This document shows, one piece after another, positions 7,084 through 14,126 of a DNA stretch of 22,781 nucleotides. The position numbers and the translations under genes are program-made. The stretch covers positions 1 through 22,781 of the IMG/VR virus record IMGVR_UViG_3300025759_007029. The stretch is one strand, 5' to 3'. Every line of letters starts with the position of its first letter. Positions within the stretch are counted from its first letter, which is position 1. The stretch comes from a virus. The notes under the pieces are model-generated. The model worked only from the letters and a program-made list of their open reading frames with translations, was not told the DNA's origin and did not search any database.

Positions 7084-8172
7084 TTACTTCTTTGGACCCC
7101 AATAATGATCCGCTGCATAATTGTATGGTGTGAATGCAACGTTCTTGTATGGAACAACCTTTGCTGCCCATGCTCTCTGTGATTCAAGAACCTTCTTAAA
7201 CCAAGGGTTCTTTGCACTTTCTTCCTTGAACATCTGATCAATAGTTGCAAGTTCTGCCCGAAGAACATCAGGTGGTGTCTGCATAACCTTAACACCATGC
7301 TCCTTAATCATTCTTGCAAGAGCCTGACCGTTCTCTGACTGCACCCAAGTCAACCAATGTAGATATGACTCGTATGCGGCAGAACGAATTGCAGTCTGTT
7401 GAGACTTTGTAAGAGAACGCCAAACTGCTCCATTGATGAGTAGATCACCAGTATTGGAATGTTCATGCAGTGAGTTTAGGTAGTAGTACTTCCATAGTGT
7501 AGGAAATCCTAGACGTTCATCTTCTAGACCACCCACAAACTCTGCACAGTTAATGACACCCTTCTGACCAGCAGCAAGGATTTCACCACCAGGCATACCG
7601 ATTGTCTGCATACCCATACGAGCATAAAGTTCTACGTTAATACCTGTCTGACGACACTTAAAGTTCTTAAGGTCTGCAAGGTCTTTGATAGGACGATGAA
7701 ACCACCCAAGAGGTTGGTTCTGTGTTGGCATAGAAGGAATGGCAACAACGTCAAGTTTAAGTTGGTTCTGATAGAAGTCATTGTACATCTCAAGACCACC
7801 ACCGTGGAACATCCAACCAAGGAAGTCAATACCATCCATACCGAATGGACCACCTAGAGGCGAATTGAAAAGACCAAGGGTCTTATCCTTACCCACCCAA
7901 TAATAACTCTGTGTCCATGCACCATCAACTGCACCAGATGCAGTTGCATCTAGAACTTGGAATGGTGGAACCAATGCACCAGAGGGCTTGATTTCCATCT
8001 TAACTGCACCATCAGTTAGAGTGAAAACTCTGTCTGCAATAAACTGTGCTTGTTCGTTGAAGGTAGAGATTGCGCCATAGGAACTCGCAACCTTAATGAC
8101 TGTCTGATCCTTTGCATGGGCAGAACCCATAGCAAGGAGTGAAACCGCGAGTGCGGCAAGATACTTCTTCAT
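7084..8172 (-). CDS. dctP: TakP-like TRAP solute-binding protein (periplasmic)
   Basis: The product is 362 aa. A classical signal peptide MKKYLAALAVSLLAMGSAHA ends in an AHA cleavage site before Lys21. The mature part matches the DctP subgroup of TakP (alpha-keto acids) and mannitol/chloroaromatic binders: QSYYWVGKDKTLGLF (about 89-103), FHGGGLEMYNDFY, PLGWFHRPIKDLADLKNF and the ligand-site pattern GMPGGEILAAGQKGVINCAE. Ligands known for this subgroup are 2-oxo acids and related carboxylates; the actual ligand here is unknown. GAGGAG sits six bases before the ATG. It follows dctM by 16 bases, completing a Q-M-P operon. A possible late promoter for it lies inside the 3' end of dctM. Confidence 0.92.
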   Translation of the reverse strand: MKKYLAALAVSLLAMGSAHAKDQTVIKVASSYGAISTFNEQAQFIADRVFTLTDGAVKMEIKPSGALVPPFQVLDATASGAVDGAWTQSYYWVGKDKTLGLFNSPLGGPFGMDGIDFLGWMFHGGGLEMYNDFYQNQLKLDVVAIPSMPTQNQPLGWFHRPIKDLADLKNFKCRQTGINVELYARMGMQTIGMPGGEILAAGQKGVINCAEFVGGLEDERLGFPTLWKYYYLNSLHEHSNTGDLLINGAVWRSLTKSQQTAIRSAAYESYLHWLTWVQSENGQALARMIKEHGVKVMQTPPDVLRAELATIDQMFKEESAKNPWFKKVLESQRAWAAKVVPYKNVAFTPYNYAADHYWGPKK

Positions 8173-8188
8173 GATTTACTCCTCATTG

Positions 8189-9499
8189 TTACTTAATCAT
8201 ATTGTCAAAAGAAGGAAAAGTAATCTCTCCTTCGATTTTATTTATAACGCCTGAATTATCGGTTTTCAAGTATTCTGGAAACCAAGTTGCAATACCCGGC
8301 GCAATGAAAAGTATTACAACTGCTAAAATTTGTATCCACATAAAAGGTATCATGGATTTGAATATCATACCCAAGTCCCACTGGGGAACTACCTGTTTCA
8401 GATAGTAACTAGTTAGTGCAACTGGTGGAGTGAGGTATGCAGTCTGTATAACAATGCCTAGACAGACTGCGAACCACAACATATCTACACCTGACGATAC
8501 GAGAACAGGGAGAAAGATTGGTAGAAAAACAAGAACAACCACTGGCCACTCAAACGGCCAACCTAATAGATGACAGAGAACAAGAATACACCCAACTAAT
8601 GCCCATGATGGTATAGGTAGTGCGTTAAGTGCATCTACGATGATCGTGTCCCCACCAAGTGCAGTAAAGACTGCACCAAATATCATTGATGCAAGTGCAA
8701 GTAACATAACAACTGAAGTAGTGTCACATGTCTTTATTAATGCATCTTTGAGATACAACTTGCCATTCATCAGTGCAAGTCCCATTGCACCAAACGCACC
8801 GAAGGCGGCCGCCTCCGTTGATGTTGCAAGTCCAAATAACATTGACCCAATGACCAGAGCAATGAGGACTGCAAGGGGTATGACATCAATCAACACTCTA
8901 ACGTACTGTGGTTTCTCATCACTCTTAGGTCTAGGATGAAACAGACAATACACAACGTACATCGCAGCAATCATTAGGCCCGGCACTAGAGATGCAGCAT
9001 ACAAATCTACAATGTTGATGTTCATGGTTGGTGCCATGACAATCAAAGGGACAGATGGGGGAATAACAATCATAGAACCACCCCCTGCAATAACACCAGC
9101 AGTAAGTTTGGGATCGTATCCCAATCTCATCATGTGTGGGGCAGCCATGATACCCAACAAAGTAACAGATGCACCAACAACACCAGTTGCGAGACTAATA
9201 AGAACTGCAATGATAATAACAACAATGTATAAGTTACCCACCACTGTCTTGAGACTATCAAAGAGTTTGTCCACTAACCCTGCACGTTCACAGATATACC
9301 CCATGAAGATAAACATGGGGATTGCCATCCAAATCTGATTTGACAGACCCCCAAGCAAATTGTAGTAGACAAGTCCAAAAACGTTGTCTCCCATTGCAAC
9401 GTATCCAAAACCAAATGCAAGGAATAACAACGTAAATGCAACGGGGATACCAACGAAGATTCCTGCAATCATTGTGCATAACATTACAATTGCCATCAT
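8189..9499 (-). CDS. dctM: TRAP transporter large permease DctM
   Basis: The product is 436 aa, the 12-14-helix sodium-coupled transport subunit of the TRAP family, in the inner membrane. Hydrophobic segments run throughout. Family signatures include IPMFIFMGYICERAG (about 60-74), ATGVVGASVTLLGIMAAP (about 104-121), GGGSMIVIPPSVPLIVMAP (about 139-157), and TSTEAAAFGAFGA. Near the C-terminus are LGWPFEWPVVVLVFLPIFLP and QTAYLTPPVALTSYYLK, the latter typical of the mannitol/chloroaromatic-type DctM. Length is normal (about 430). The start overlaps the dctQ stop as ATGATGA, indicating translational coupling. No frameshift or truncation is seen, so the gene looks functional. Confidence 0.95.
   Translation of the reverse strand: MMAIVMLCTMIAGIFVGIPVAFTLLFLAFGFGYVAMGDNVFGLVYYNLLGGLSNQIWMAIPMFIFMGYICERAGLVDKLFDSLKTVVGNLYIVVIIIAVLISLATGVVGASVTLLGIMAAPHMMRLGYDPKLTAGVIAGGGSMIVIPPSVPLIVMAPTMNINIVDLYAASLVPGLMIAAMYVVYCLFHPRPKSDEKPQYVRVLIDVIPLAVLIALVIGSMLFGLATSTEAAAFGAFGAMGLALMNGKLYLKDALIKTCDTTSVVMLLALASMIFGAVFTALGGDTIIVDALNALPIPSWALVGCILVLCHLLGWPFEWPVVVLVFLPIFLPVLVSSGVDMLWFAVCLGIVIQTAYLTPPVALTSYYLKQVVPQWDLGMIFKSMIPFMWIQILAVVILFIAPGIATWFPEYLKTDNSGVINKIEGEITFPSFDNMIK
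8239..8246 (-). promoter_or_regulatory. Possible internal late promoter TATAAATA within dctM
   Basis: This is an exact minus-strand TATAAATA octamer inside the C-terminal codons of dctM (encoding the V-I-N-K region), 66 bases upstream of the TakP-like start. It could give extra late transcription of the binding protein over the permeases, which TRAP systems need. Because it is within coding sequence, chance occurrence cannot be excluded. Confidence 0.5.
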
Positions 9500-9948
9500 C
9501 GTAGATTACTCACACACTCACGAACCTTTAGAACTCCTTGATATAACAGTAGAAGTAGTCCAAGGGTCACACCAATCTTCATGGGCCAGATAACGAGTTG
9601 CAACATTGTATCACTTGATCTCTCGTTCATAAGAATAGACTTGTATGTATCCATTGCAGAAACATACGCAAGGATACCAAAAGCAGGGAAGAACATTAGG
9701 TATCCCACGAGGTCAATGATATTTTTTGTGCGTTTAGAGAAGTTTTTGAAGTATATGTCACTTCTTATGTGAGCATCATTTGCCATACTGTAACTTGCAC
9801 CCAACATGACTAGGATTGCATACAGTTGCCATGACACATCGACTGCGAAATCAAATCGCAAGTCAAAGAAGTATCTACCAAGAACATTGATAACAATCAA
9901 CACTACTATCGCAAGGGTGAACCATGCGTAGTAATTCACAAGTTTCAT
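9496..9948 (-). CDS. dctQ: TRAP transporter small permease DctQ
   Basis: The product is about 150 aa with four hydrophobic segments, the small membrane subunit that pairs with DctM. The segments are near LAIVVLIVINVLGRYFF, WQLYAILVMLGASYSMA, IDLVGYLMFFPAFGILAYVS and MKIGVTLGLLLLLYQG. The signature GASYSMANDAHIRSDIYF (loop after TM2) is diagnostic of DctQ. The ATG at 9948 shares one base with the stop of the upstream PP-loop gene (TGATG); an in-frame GTG at 9966 would add six residues and overlap that gene. The tight junction means the transporter is transcribed and translated as a continuation of the biosynthetic-type gene run. Confidence 0.92.
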   Translation of the reverse strand: MKLVNYYAWFTLAIVVLIVINVLGRYFFDLRFDFAVDVSWQLYAILVMLGASYSMANDAHIRSDIYFKNFSKRTKNIIDLVGYLMFFPAFGILAYVSAMDTYKSILMNERSSDTMLQLVIWPMKIGVTLGLLLLLYQGVLKVRECVSNLR

Positions 9949-11192
9949 CACAGTTGTTTTTTCCACTCATCCCATACTGGTTTATAATATATATCCCACC
10001 TGTCATACAAGTTTATTTCTGGATCATATCCAAATCCATAGTCTTCACCAGTGAAAACTTCTTTGTGATAGGAGCCATCACTCATTATCAAAGAGTTTAT
10101 AAATTGACGAGAATACGATTCTCTTGAATCAACACCTATCTCTTCACGCATTGGATATGTATCAGGAAAACTCATATACTTAGTTTTGTTGTCTCGATAT
10201 TCTGTATTCCCATCATAATCAAATATAAAATCTTTTGCTGGACCCTTGTATGATTTATAATCACCCCTATGTTTTAGATCGTGGTTAACAATACTCCATT
10301 TTTGTATTTCTGGAAAATTGTAAAAACCAATAATATTATAATATCTAGAAGCATTCTTCAATTCTCTGTGTGGTGTAAGATCATTCCACTGCCACTTACA
10401 GGAGAAGGCAACCCACCAAATAAAATCAAAGGGATTGCGTATTTCTACAGGAGATGCTGAAATGTGCCATTCACAAAATTCTATAAATTTATTTTGTGTT
10501 TTCTTATCGGCATCCCGAAAATTATATCTAGTATCCTCATACTTAAATATATCTGTCCAATGACTTTCTGTTTTATTCATGTGTTCTTTGATTGCAAAGG
10601 AACCCCACACAGGATCACCGGGCTCACCTGTTACATTGATAGAACCATCCGTAAAGTTTGGTTCAAAATCAAATATGGTTTCCATATTATTGGATTGAAA
10701 CTTGAGGTCATCTATTTTTTGGAGTAATGACCAAAAGTGTGGATTTTCTTCTATACAGGGTTGACCATAGTAAATCGTAAGTTCGTGTTCTGGTTTCTTT
10801 GTCCGTAGAAATGCAACAAGTGCAGCAGTAGAGTCGATACCACCAGACCACCATAAACGGACAGGTCTATTCATGTTCCAAATTTCTTCTGCTCTTTCAA
10901 GTAGAACTTGTTCTATAGTTTTATTCCAACTAGGCTCTACTTCTGGTATTGGTTCAAAATGAAAATTCAAATAGTTTAGATTTCTATTTGTCCTGTCCAT
11001 AGAAAAACCACAGTTGGCCAACCAACCAAAAGAACCAATATAATTATCAAACCACTCACCTAATTGCATAGGATGTTTGGTTAAAAAATCTGCATATAGG
11101 GGATTGTTACGTCCAATATCCAAAGGATCGTGATACTTCAACCAAAGACCAAGTGAATTGCCTTTAGTTGCAATAACTTTCAAATTGTTCAT
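9948..11192 (-). CDS. AsnB-like PP-loop ATPase 3
   Basis: The product is 414 aa with an asparagine-synthetase-type ATP-pyrophosphatase domain. The PP-loop SGGIDS is at about 116-121 (context RLWWSGGIDSTAALVA). VTGEPGDPVWG (about 187-197) corresponds to the conserved SGEGADELFGG segment of AsnB, and GPAKDFIFDYDG (about 317-328) is a C-terminal Lys-Asp motif shared by the paralog PP-loop 1. No N-terminal Cys-nucleophile glutaminase domain is present, so ammonia or an amine must be supplied otherwise. Such enzymes adenylate a carboxylate and form an amide. The ATG lacks a good ribosome site; an 11-codon leader ORF with a strong site ends five bases upstream. The substrate is unknown. Confidence 0.8.
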   Translation of the reverse strand: MNNLKVIATKGNSLGLWLKYHDPLDIGRNNPLYADFLTKHPMQLGEWFDNYIGSFGWLANCGFSMDRTNRNLNYLNFHFEPIPEVEPSWNKTIEQVLLERAEEIWNMNRPVRLWWSGGIDSTAALVAFLRTKKPEHELTIYYGQPCIEENPHFWSLLQKIDDLKFQSNNMETIFDFEPNFTDGSINVTGEPGDPVWGSFAIKEHMNKTESHWTDIFKYEDTRYNFRDADKKTQNKFIEFCEWHISASPVEIRNPFDFIWWVAFSCKWQWNDLTPHRELKNASRYYNIIGFYNFPEIQKWSIVNHDLKHRGDYKSYKGPAKDFIFDYDGNTEYRDNKTKYMSFPDTYPMREEIGVDSRESYSRQFINSLIMSDGSYHKEVFTGEDYGFGYDPEINLYDRWDIYYKPVWDEWKKQL

Positions 11193-11197
11193 AATTA

Positions 11198-11233
11198 TTA
11201 GGTATTGGTTACGGAAGTAACTCTATAGGCCAT
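11198..11233 (-). CDS. 11-codon leader ORF upstream of PP-loop gene 3
   Basis: ATG at 11233 to TAA at 11198 encodes MAYRVTSVTNT. It has an excellent AGGAG ribosome site six bases upstream, whereas the following PP-loop gene, whose ATG is five bases after this stop, has none. This suggests translational coupling by re-initiation. The first residues resemble the start of the 100-aa protein at 5698-6000, so it may instead be the remnant of a lost relative of that gene. It may not be a functional peptide. Confidence 0.4.
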   Translation of the reverse strand: MAYRVTSVTNT

Positions 11234-11249
11234 TTTATTCTCCTGATAT

Positions 11250-11257
11250 TATTTATG
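11250..11257 (-). promoter_or_regulatory. Near-consensus late promoter CATAAATA upstream of PP-loop gene 3
   Basis: The minus strand reads CATAAATA, seven of eight bases identical to TATAAATA. It sits directly before the AGGAG site of the leader ORF. The TAA within it (11253-11255) is the stop codon of the PP-loop 2 gene, the same promoter/stop fusion as seen at gp13. If used, it would drive PP-loop 3 and the TRAP genes together. Confidence 0.5.
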
Positions 11258-12371
11258 TAGTTGCAATATAACGAGTCCAATCATATTCATAAAAGTTTTC
11301 CCTATTAATGATACTCCCATCATCTGTTATTGCAATAACTCGTAAAAAATTTTGTTTAAATTTTACCTTATTAGATTTTACAAAACGCATTCTGAACTCA
11401 CTTACTCCCTTTTTCATGTCATAAGATATGTCTTTATTTTTAGTAAAATCATAGACAAAATCTCTCAGGGGCATTTTACATTTGAGATAATGTTTTTGAC
11501 TTTCAGCATCATCATTGTATCCAGCATTAAGATGCCAAACATTTTTATGTCCCCAACCCTCATGAGTTAAATCATAATACACCATCTCATTAGATAACAC
11601 TTTATTGATAGCAAACTTCTCAATCTCAGGATGATGAAAAAAAGACTTTTGATTATCTACATCTATTTTATCACCTTGATAATTAGAAATAAATCTGAAG
11701 ATACGGTTGCAAGAAACAAATCTTCTTTTTGTATTCCACTGATTAAATAAATTGGTATCCGTATTTTCAAATGTTGTCAGAGTTCCTTTAGCACCAAAGA
11801 GAGGATCAGCCTCTGAACCAGCAACAAAAACATGCTGATCTGGTTTTGCTAAACTATATGTATTGGACAACGTTTCCGTTTCATCTAGCACATAATCAAT
11901 TCTTCCCCTAATAATTTTATCAAACAAATATGGAGTTTCTGGTGGTCCACCCATAATAACACGAAGTTGTTTGTGTAACCCAAGTTCGTTAAATGCAATT
12001 AACATTAAGTTACTGTCTAAACCACCAGACCAAAATAAATCTATAGTCTTTCCTTTGTCTGCAATGGACTTTGCACTTTCAAATACACATTCTGAAAATA
12101 ATTTTTGTGGCCATTCTTGAAATGGTATCCATTTAATATTTGGAGTTGTGTTATAATATAAATTAATTTTTCTTTCACGATCAATAAGATGTTGATATGA
12201 TGCAACTCTTGTTCCATAAGAGTTCATCCCACCTTCCCACTGAATTTGTTTTTCTTTTAACGTGGTGTTATTAAATTTATCAACAAGGTCTGGAGCATTA
12301 TCCATTAACCATTTTTTCATCATAACATTGAAATCATAATTCCACCAAACTAATTCATTTTTTACATTCAT
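11253..12371 (-). CDS. AsnB-like PP-loop ATPase 2 (most divergent)
   Basis: The product is 372 aa. The PP-loop SGGLDS is at about 115-120 (context LFWSGGLDSNLMLIAF), and VAGSEADPLFGAKG corresponds to the GE..DP.FG element of its two neighbours and to the AsnB SGEGADELFGG motif. The C-terminal MPLRDFVYDFTK matches the PAKDFIYNF/PAKDFIFDY motif of the paralogs with Arg replacing Lys. It lacks a glutaminase domain. It is the most AT-rich and most divergent of the three. The start overlaps the PP-loop 1 stop by 17 bases. It probably forms an amide or thio-type bond by adenylating a carboxyl or carbonyl; the specific substrate cannot be read from the sequence. Confidence 0.75.
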   Translation of the reverse strand: MNVKNELVWWNYDFNVMMKKWLMDNAPDLVDKFNNTTLKEKQIQWEGGMNSYGTRVASYQHLIDRERKINLYYNTTPNIKWIPFQEWPQKLFSECVFESAKSIADKGKTIDLFWSGGLDSNLMLIAFNELGLHKQLRVIMGGPPETPYLFDKIIRGRIDYVLDETETLSNTYSLAKPDQHVFVAGSEADPLFGAKGTLTTFENTDTNLFNQWNTKRRFVSCNRIFRFISNYQGDKIDVDNQKSFFHHPEIEKFAINKVLSNEMVYYDLTHEGWGHKNVWHLNAGYNDDAESQKHYLKCKMPLRDFVYDFTKNKDISYDMKKGVSEFRMRFVKSNKVKFKQNFLRVIAITDDGSIINRENFYEYDWTRYIATT

Positions 12372-13392
12372 TTAAAATGTCCTCTGGAATAACATCATCA
12401 CGCCTCCAGAGTTTTCCGTTGTCTAATAACAACTTTGGTCGTCTGTTACTTTTGTAACGTGTTAACCAAAAATTATCATCAAAGAGTTTCAGTATGGATG
12501 GTTCTTTAGTTTTATTAATTTGATACTCTTTATCACCTGTAAAATTATATATGAAATCTTTTGCCGGTTGTTTGTATGATAACCAAGTATTTTGATGTTT
12601 TAGATGATGGTAGTGCATGGACCACTTTTGAAAATCTTCTGTGTTAAAAAAACTATAGTGTTTATGAACATCTTCCCCATCATTCTGAAAATAAAATACA
12701 GGAATGACTCTATCTAAAAATGTCCACTTAAAACAAAAACTAATCCACCAGTAGATATCAAAAACGGTTCTAATTTCAATAGGACACTTTTCTATATGCA
12801 TCTCTAACAGACTAGAGATTCTATACCTACTAGGTTTTTCTATAGGCACATTCCATAAGTTCTCAAAATATAAAATACTATCCCACGGATCATTCATCAT
12901 GTCTTCATACTTCTTAACAGAGTCGGTTCCAAAGATAGGATCAGCACATTCACCAGAAACAAATGTTACGTCTTGTTTTAGATAATGCGGATCAAAATAA
13001 TCTACACTAGAAGAAAGAAATGGGTCTGAGAACTCCTTAACTGTTTCATACAGAGCAGGAAACTCGTCTATAGACTGTTGAGAGTACCTAACACACAACT
13101 CTCCGTCACTAGGCATTGTCTCTCGCAACGACAGAAACACAACACTACTGTCAATACCACCTGACCAAAATACTGTTATTGGTTTACCATAACTCCACAA
13201 CTCTTCGGCTCTAGAAATGCAACATTCATCCCATGACTTTGCATCTGAGATTTCTTGAGGTATAGGATCATACTTCCAGTTAAACTCGTTTAGTGTGCCT
13301 GTACGATCAACAGGCATCCAACACGCAACTATGTTTCCAAGTCGTTCTAAATCTTTTTCACCAGATGGTTCATACCATATTACTTTTGCCAT
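12355..13392 (-). CDS. AsnB-like PP-loop ATPase 1
   Basis: The product is 345 aa from the ATG at 13392 (MAKVIWYEPSGEKDL); an in-frame extension to 13461 lies inside the nucleotidyltransferase gene and is less likely. The PP-loop SGGIDS is at about 77-82 (TVFWSGGIDSSVVFLSL). VSGECADPIFG (about 145-155) is the AsnB GE.ADE.FG-like element. The C-terminal block DFQKWSMHYHHLKH...QPAKDFIYNFTGDKEY closely parallels EIQKWSIVNHDLKH...GPAKDFIFDYDGNTEY in PP-loop 3, so the two are clear paralogs. There is no glutaminase domain. It overlaps the nucleotidyltransferase gene by 23 bases. It is likely an ATP-dependent amide-forming enzyme of unknown substrate. Confidence 0.8.
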   Translation of the reverse strand: MAKVIWYEPSGEKDLERLGNIVACWMPVDRTGTLNEFNWKYDPIPQEISDAKSWDECCISRAEELWSYGKPITVFWSGGIDSSVVFLSLRETMPSDGELCVRYSQQSIDEFPALYETVKEFSDPFLSSSVDYFDPHYLKQDVTFVSGECADPIFGTDSVKKYEDMMNDPWDSILYFENLWNVPIEKPSRYRISSLLEMHIEKCPIEIRTVFDIYWWISFCFKWTFLDRVIPVFYFQNDGEDVHKHYSFFNTEDFQKWSMHYHHLKHQNTWLSYKQPAKDFIYNFTGDKEYQINKTKEPSILKLFDDNFWLTRYKSNRRPKLLLDNGKLWRRDDVIPEDILNECKK

Positions 13393-13711
13393 TTCGTATC
13401 TCTGTTGCAGAAATCTTTTCAATTTCTTCACCAAGATGTTCCTGTTCAATCTTATACCCAACGTCTCTGCCGTATGTAATGTTTACAATATTCGGAACAG
13501 TCATTATAATATAATCTCGGTCATACTCATACCCATGAGTTTTTAAGTCTGCAATAACATCAGATTGATCAAACCAACCCTCACCAGTATCTCTTACCAT
13601 AATAGCAACCTGACCTGTCTTTGCATGAGATTTCTTAAAAAGTTCTCTATGTCCTTCGTGCCAAGGTTGATATCTCCCCAACATCTGCACAGTGGGTTTT
13701 TGTCTATCCAT
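13370..13711 (-). CDS. HxGH-type nucleotidyltransferase (cytidylyltransferase-like)
   Basis: The product is 113 aa from the ATG at 13711. QMLGRYQPWHEGHRELF contains the nucleotide-binding HxGH at about 18-21, and ISATEIR (about 100-106) is the second signature (usual ISSTxIR). These enzymes transfer a nucleotidyl group from CTP or ATP to a phosphate, as in CDP-alcohol, NAD or CoA synthesis. It is short for the family (about 130-160) but contains both motifs. It overlaps the APS kinase stop in an 8-base ATGGATAG junction. The pairing with an APS kinase-like protein suggests a joint job; an ATP-sulfurylase role is conceivable but nothing here shows sulfate specificity. Confidence 0.8.
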   Translation of the reverse strand: MDRQKPTVQMLGRYQPWHEGHRELFKKSHAKTGQVAIMVRDTGEGWFDQSDVIADLKTHGYEYDRDYIIMTVPNIVNITYGRDVGYKIEQEHLGEEIEKISATEIRNGKSNMV

Positions 13712-14126
13712 TTTTCTGTATCCACCTTTCAACAACCTCAAGTAGTTGTTTATCTGTATCATCAAACCACCCACTCACATGATAATCACATGTTGGTGGT
13801 TTTTCGAACATTGCATTCGTATCTTCAAATCTTCCTTTATCTATCGTGTCCATCCATACTGTAAAATCTGGTGCAAACTCTAGTCTTGTTTTCTCAGTAG
13901 GACAAACAAAGTCTGCAACGGCAATCCTACCTGACATAACCACGCCATCTGCAAGGTGACGCATTCTTAAGGATTGCCTCATTCTTCCTTCGGGTGTGAA
14001 GTCCCAATCGTCGTAATGTGTTCTAACTTTGTCTGCGTTTATCCAGACACCATCAATTAGTTTTGCAAAAGGTTCTGCAAGTGTAGACTTACCAGAACCA
14101 GGCAAACCAAATATTAATACTTTCAT
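13704..14126 (-). CDS. cysC: Adenylylsulfate kinase-like P-loop kinase (CysC-like)
   Basis: The product is 140 aa. Walker A GLPGSGKST is at about 7-15. VWINADKVRTHYDDWDFTPEGRMRQ fits the CysC pattern (N-G/A-D-x-x-R ... F-x-x-x-x-R) that binds APS, and GVVMSGRIAVADFVCPTEKTR resembles the ITAFISP...R segment of APS kinases. VWMDTIDKGRFEDTNAMFEKP corresponds to the lid region. APS kinase makes PAPS, the sulfuryl donor for the two sulfotransferase-like proteins at 3860-5165. It is shorter than the usual 170-200 aa. TAA of the glycosyltransferase gene directly abuts the ATG. A related phosphotransferase of another substrate is possible. Confidence 0.75.
   Translation of the reverse strand: MKVLIFGLPGSGKSTLAEPFAKLIDGVWINADKVRTHYDDWDFTPEGRMRQSLRMRHLADGVVMSGRIAVADFVCPTEKTRLEFAPDFTVWMDTIDKGRFEDTNAMFEKPPTCDYHVSGWFDDTDKQLLEVVERWIQKNG

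Noticed and set aside
9012-9338. Plus-strand open frame of 108 codons opposite dctM
   Set aside because: It is a low-complexity shadow of the permease gene, without a ribosome site; the minus-strand frame has clear DctM signatures.
13370-13774. Longer nucleotidyltransferase starting at 13774
   Set aside because: The extra residues overlap the APS kinase coding sequence, whereas the ATG at 13711 forms a compact 8-base junction right before the HxGH domain.
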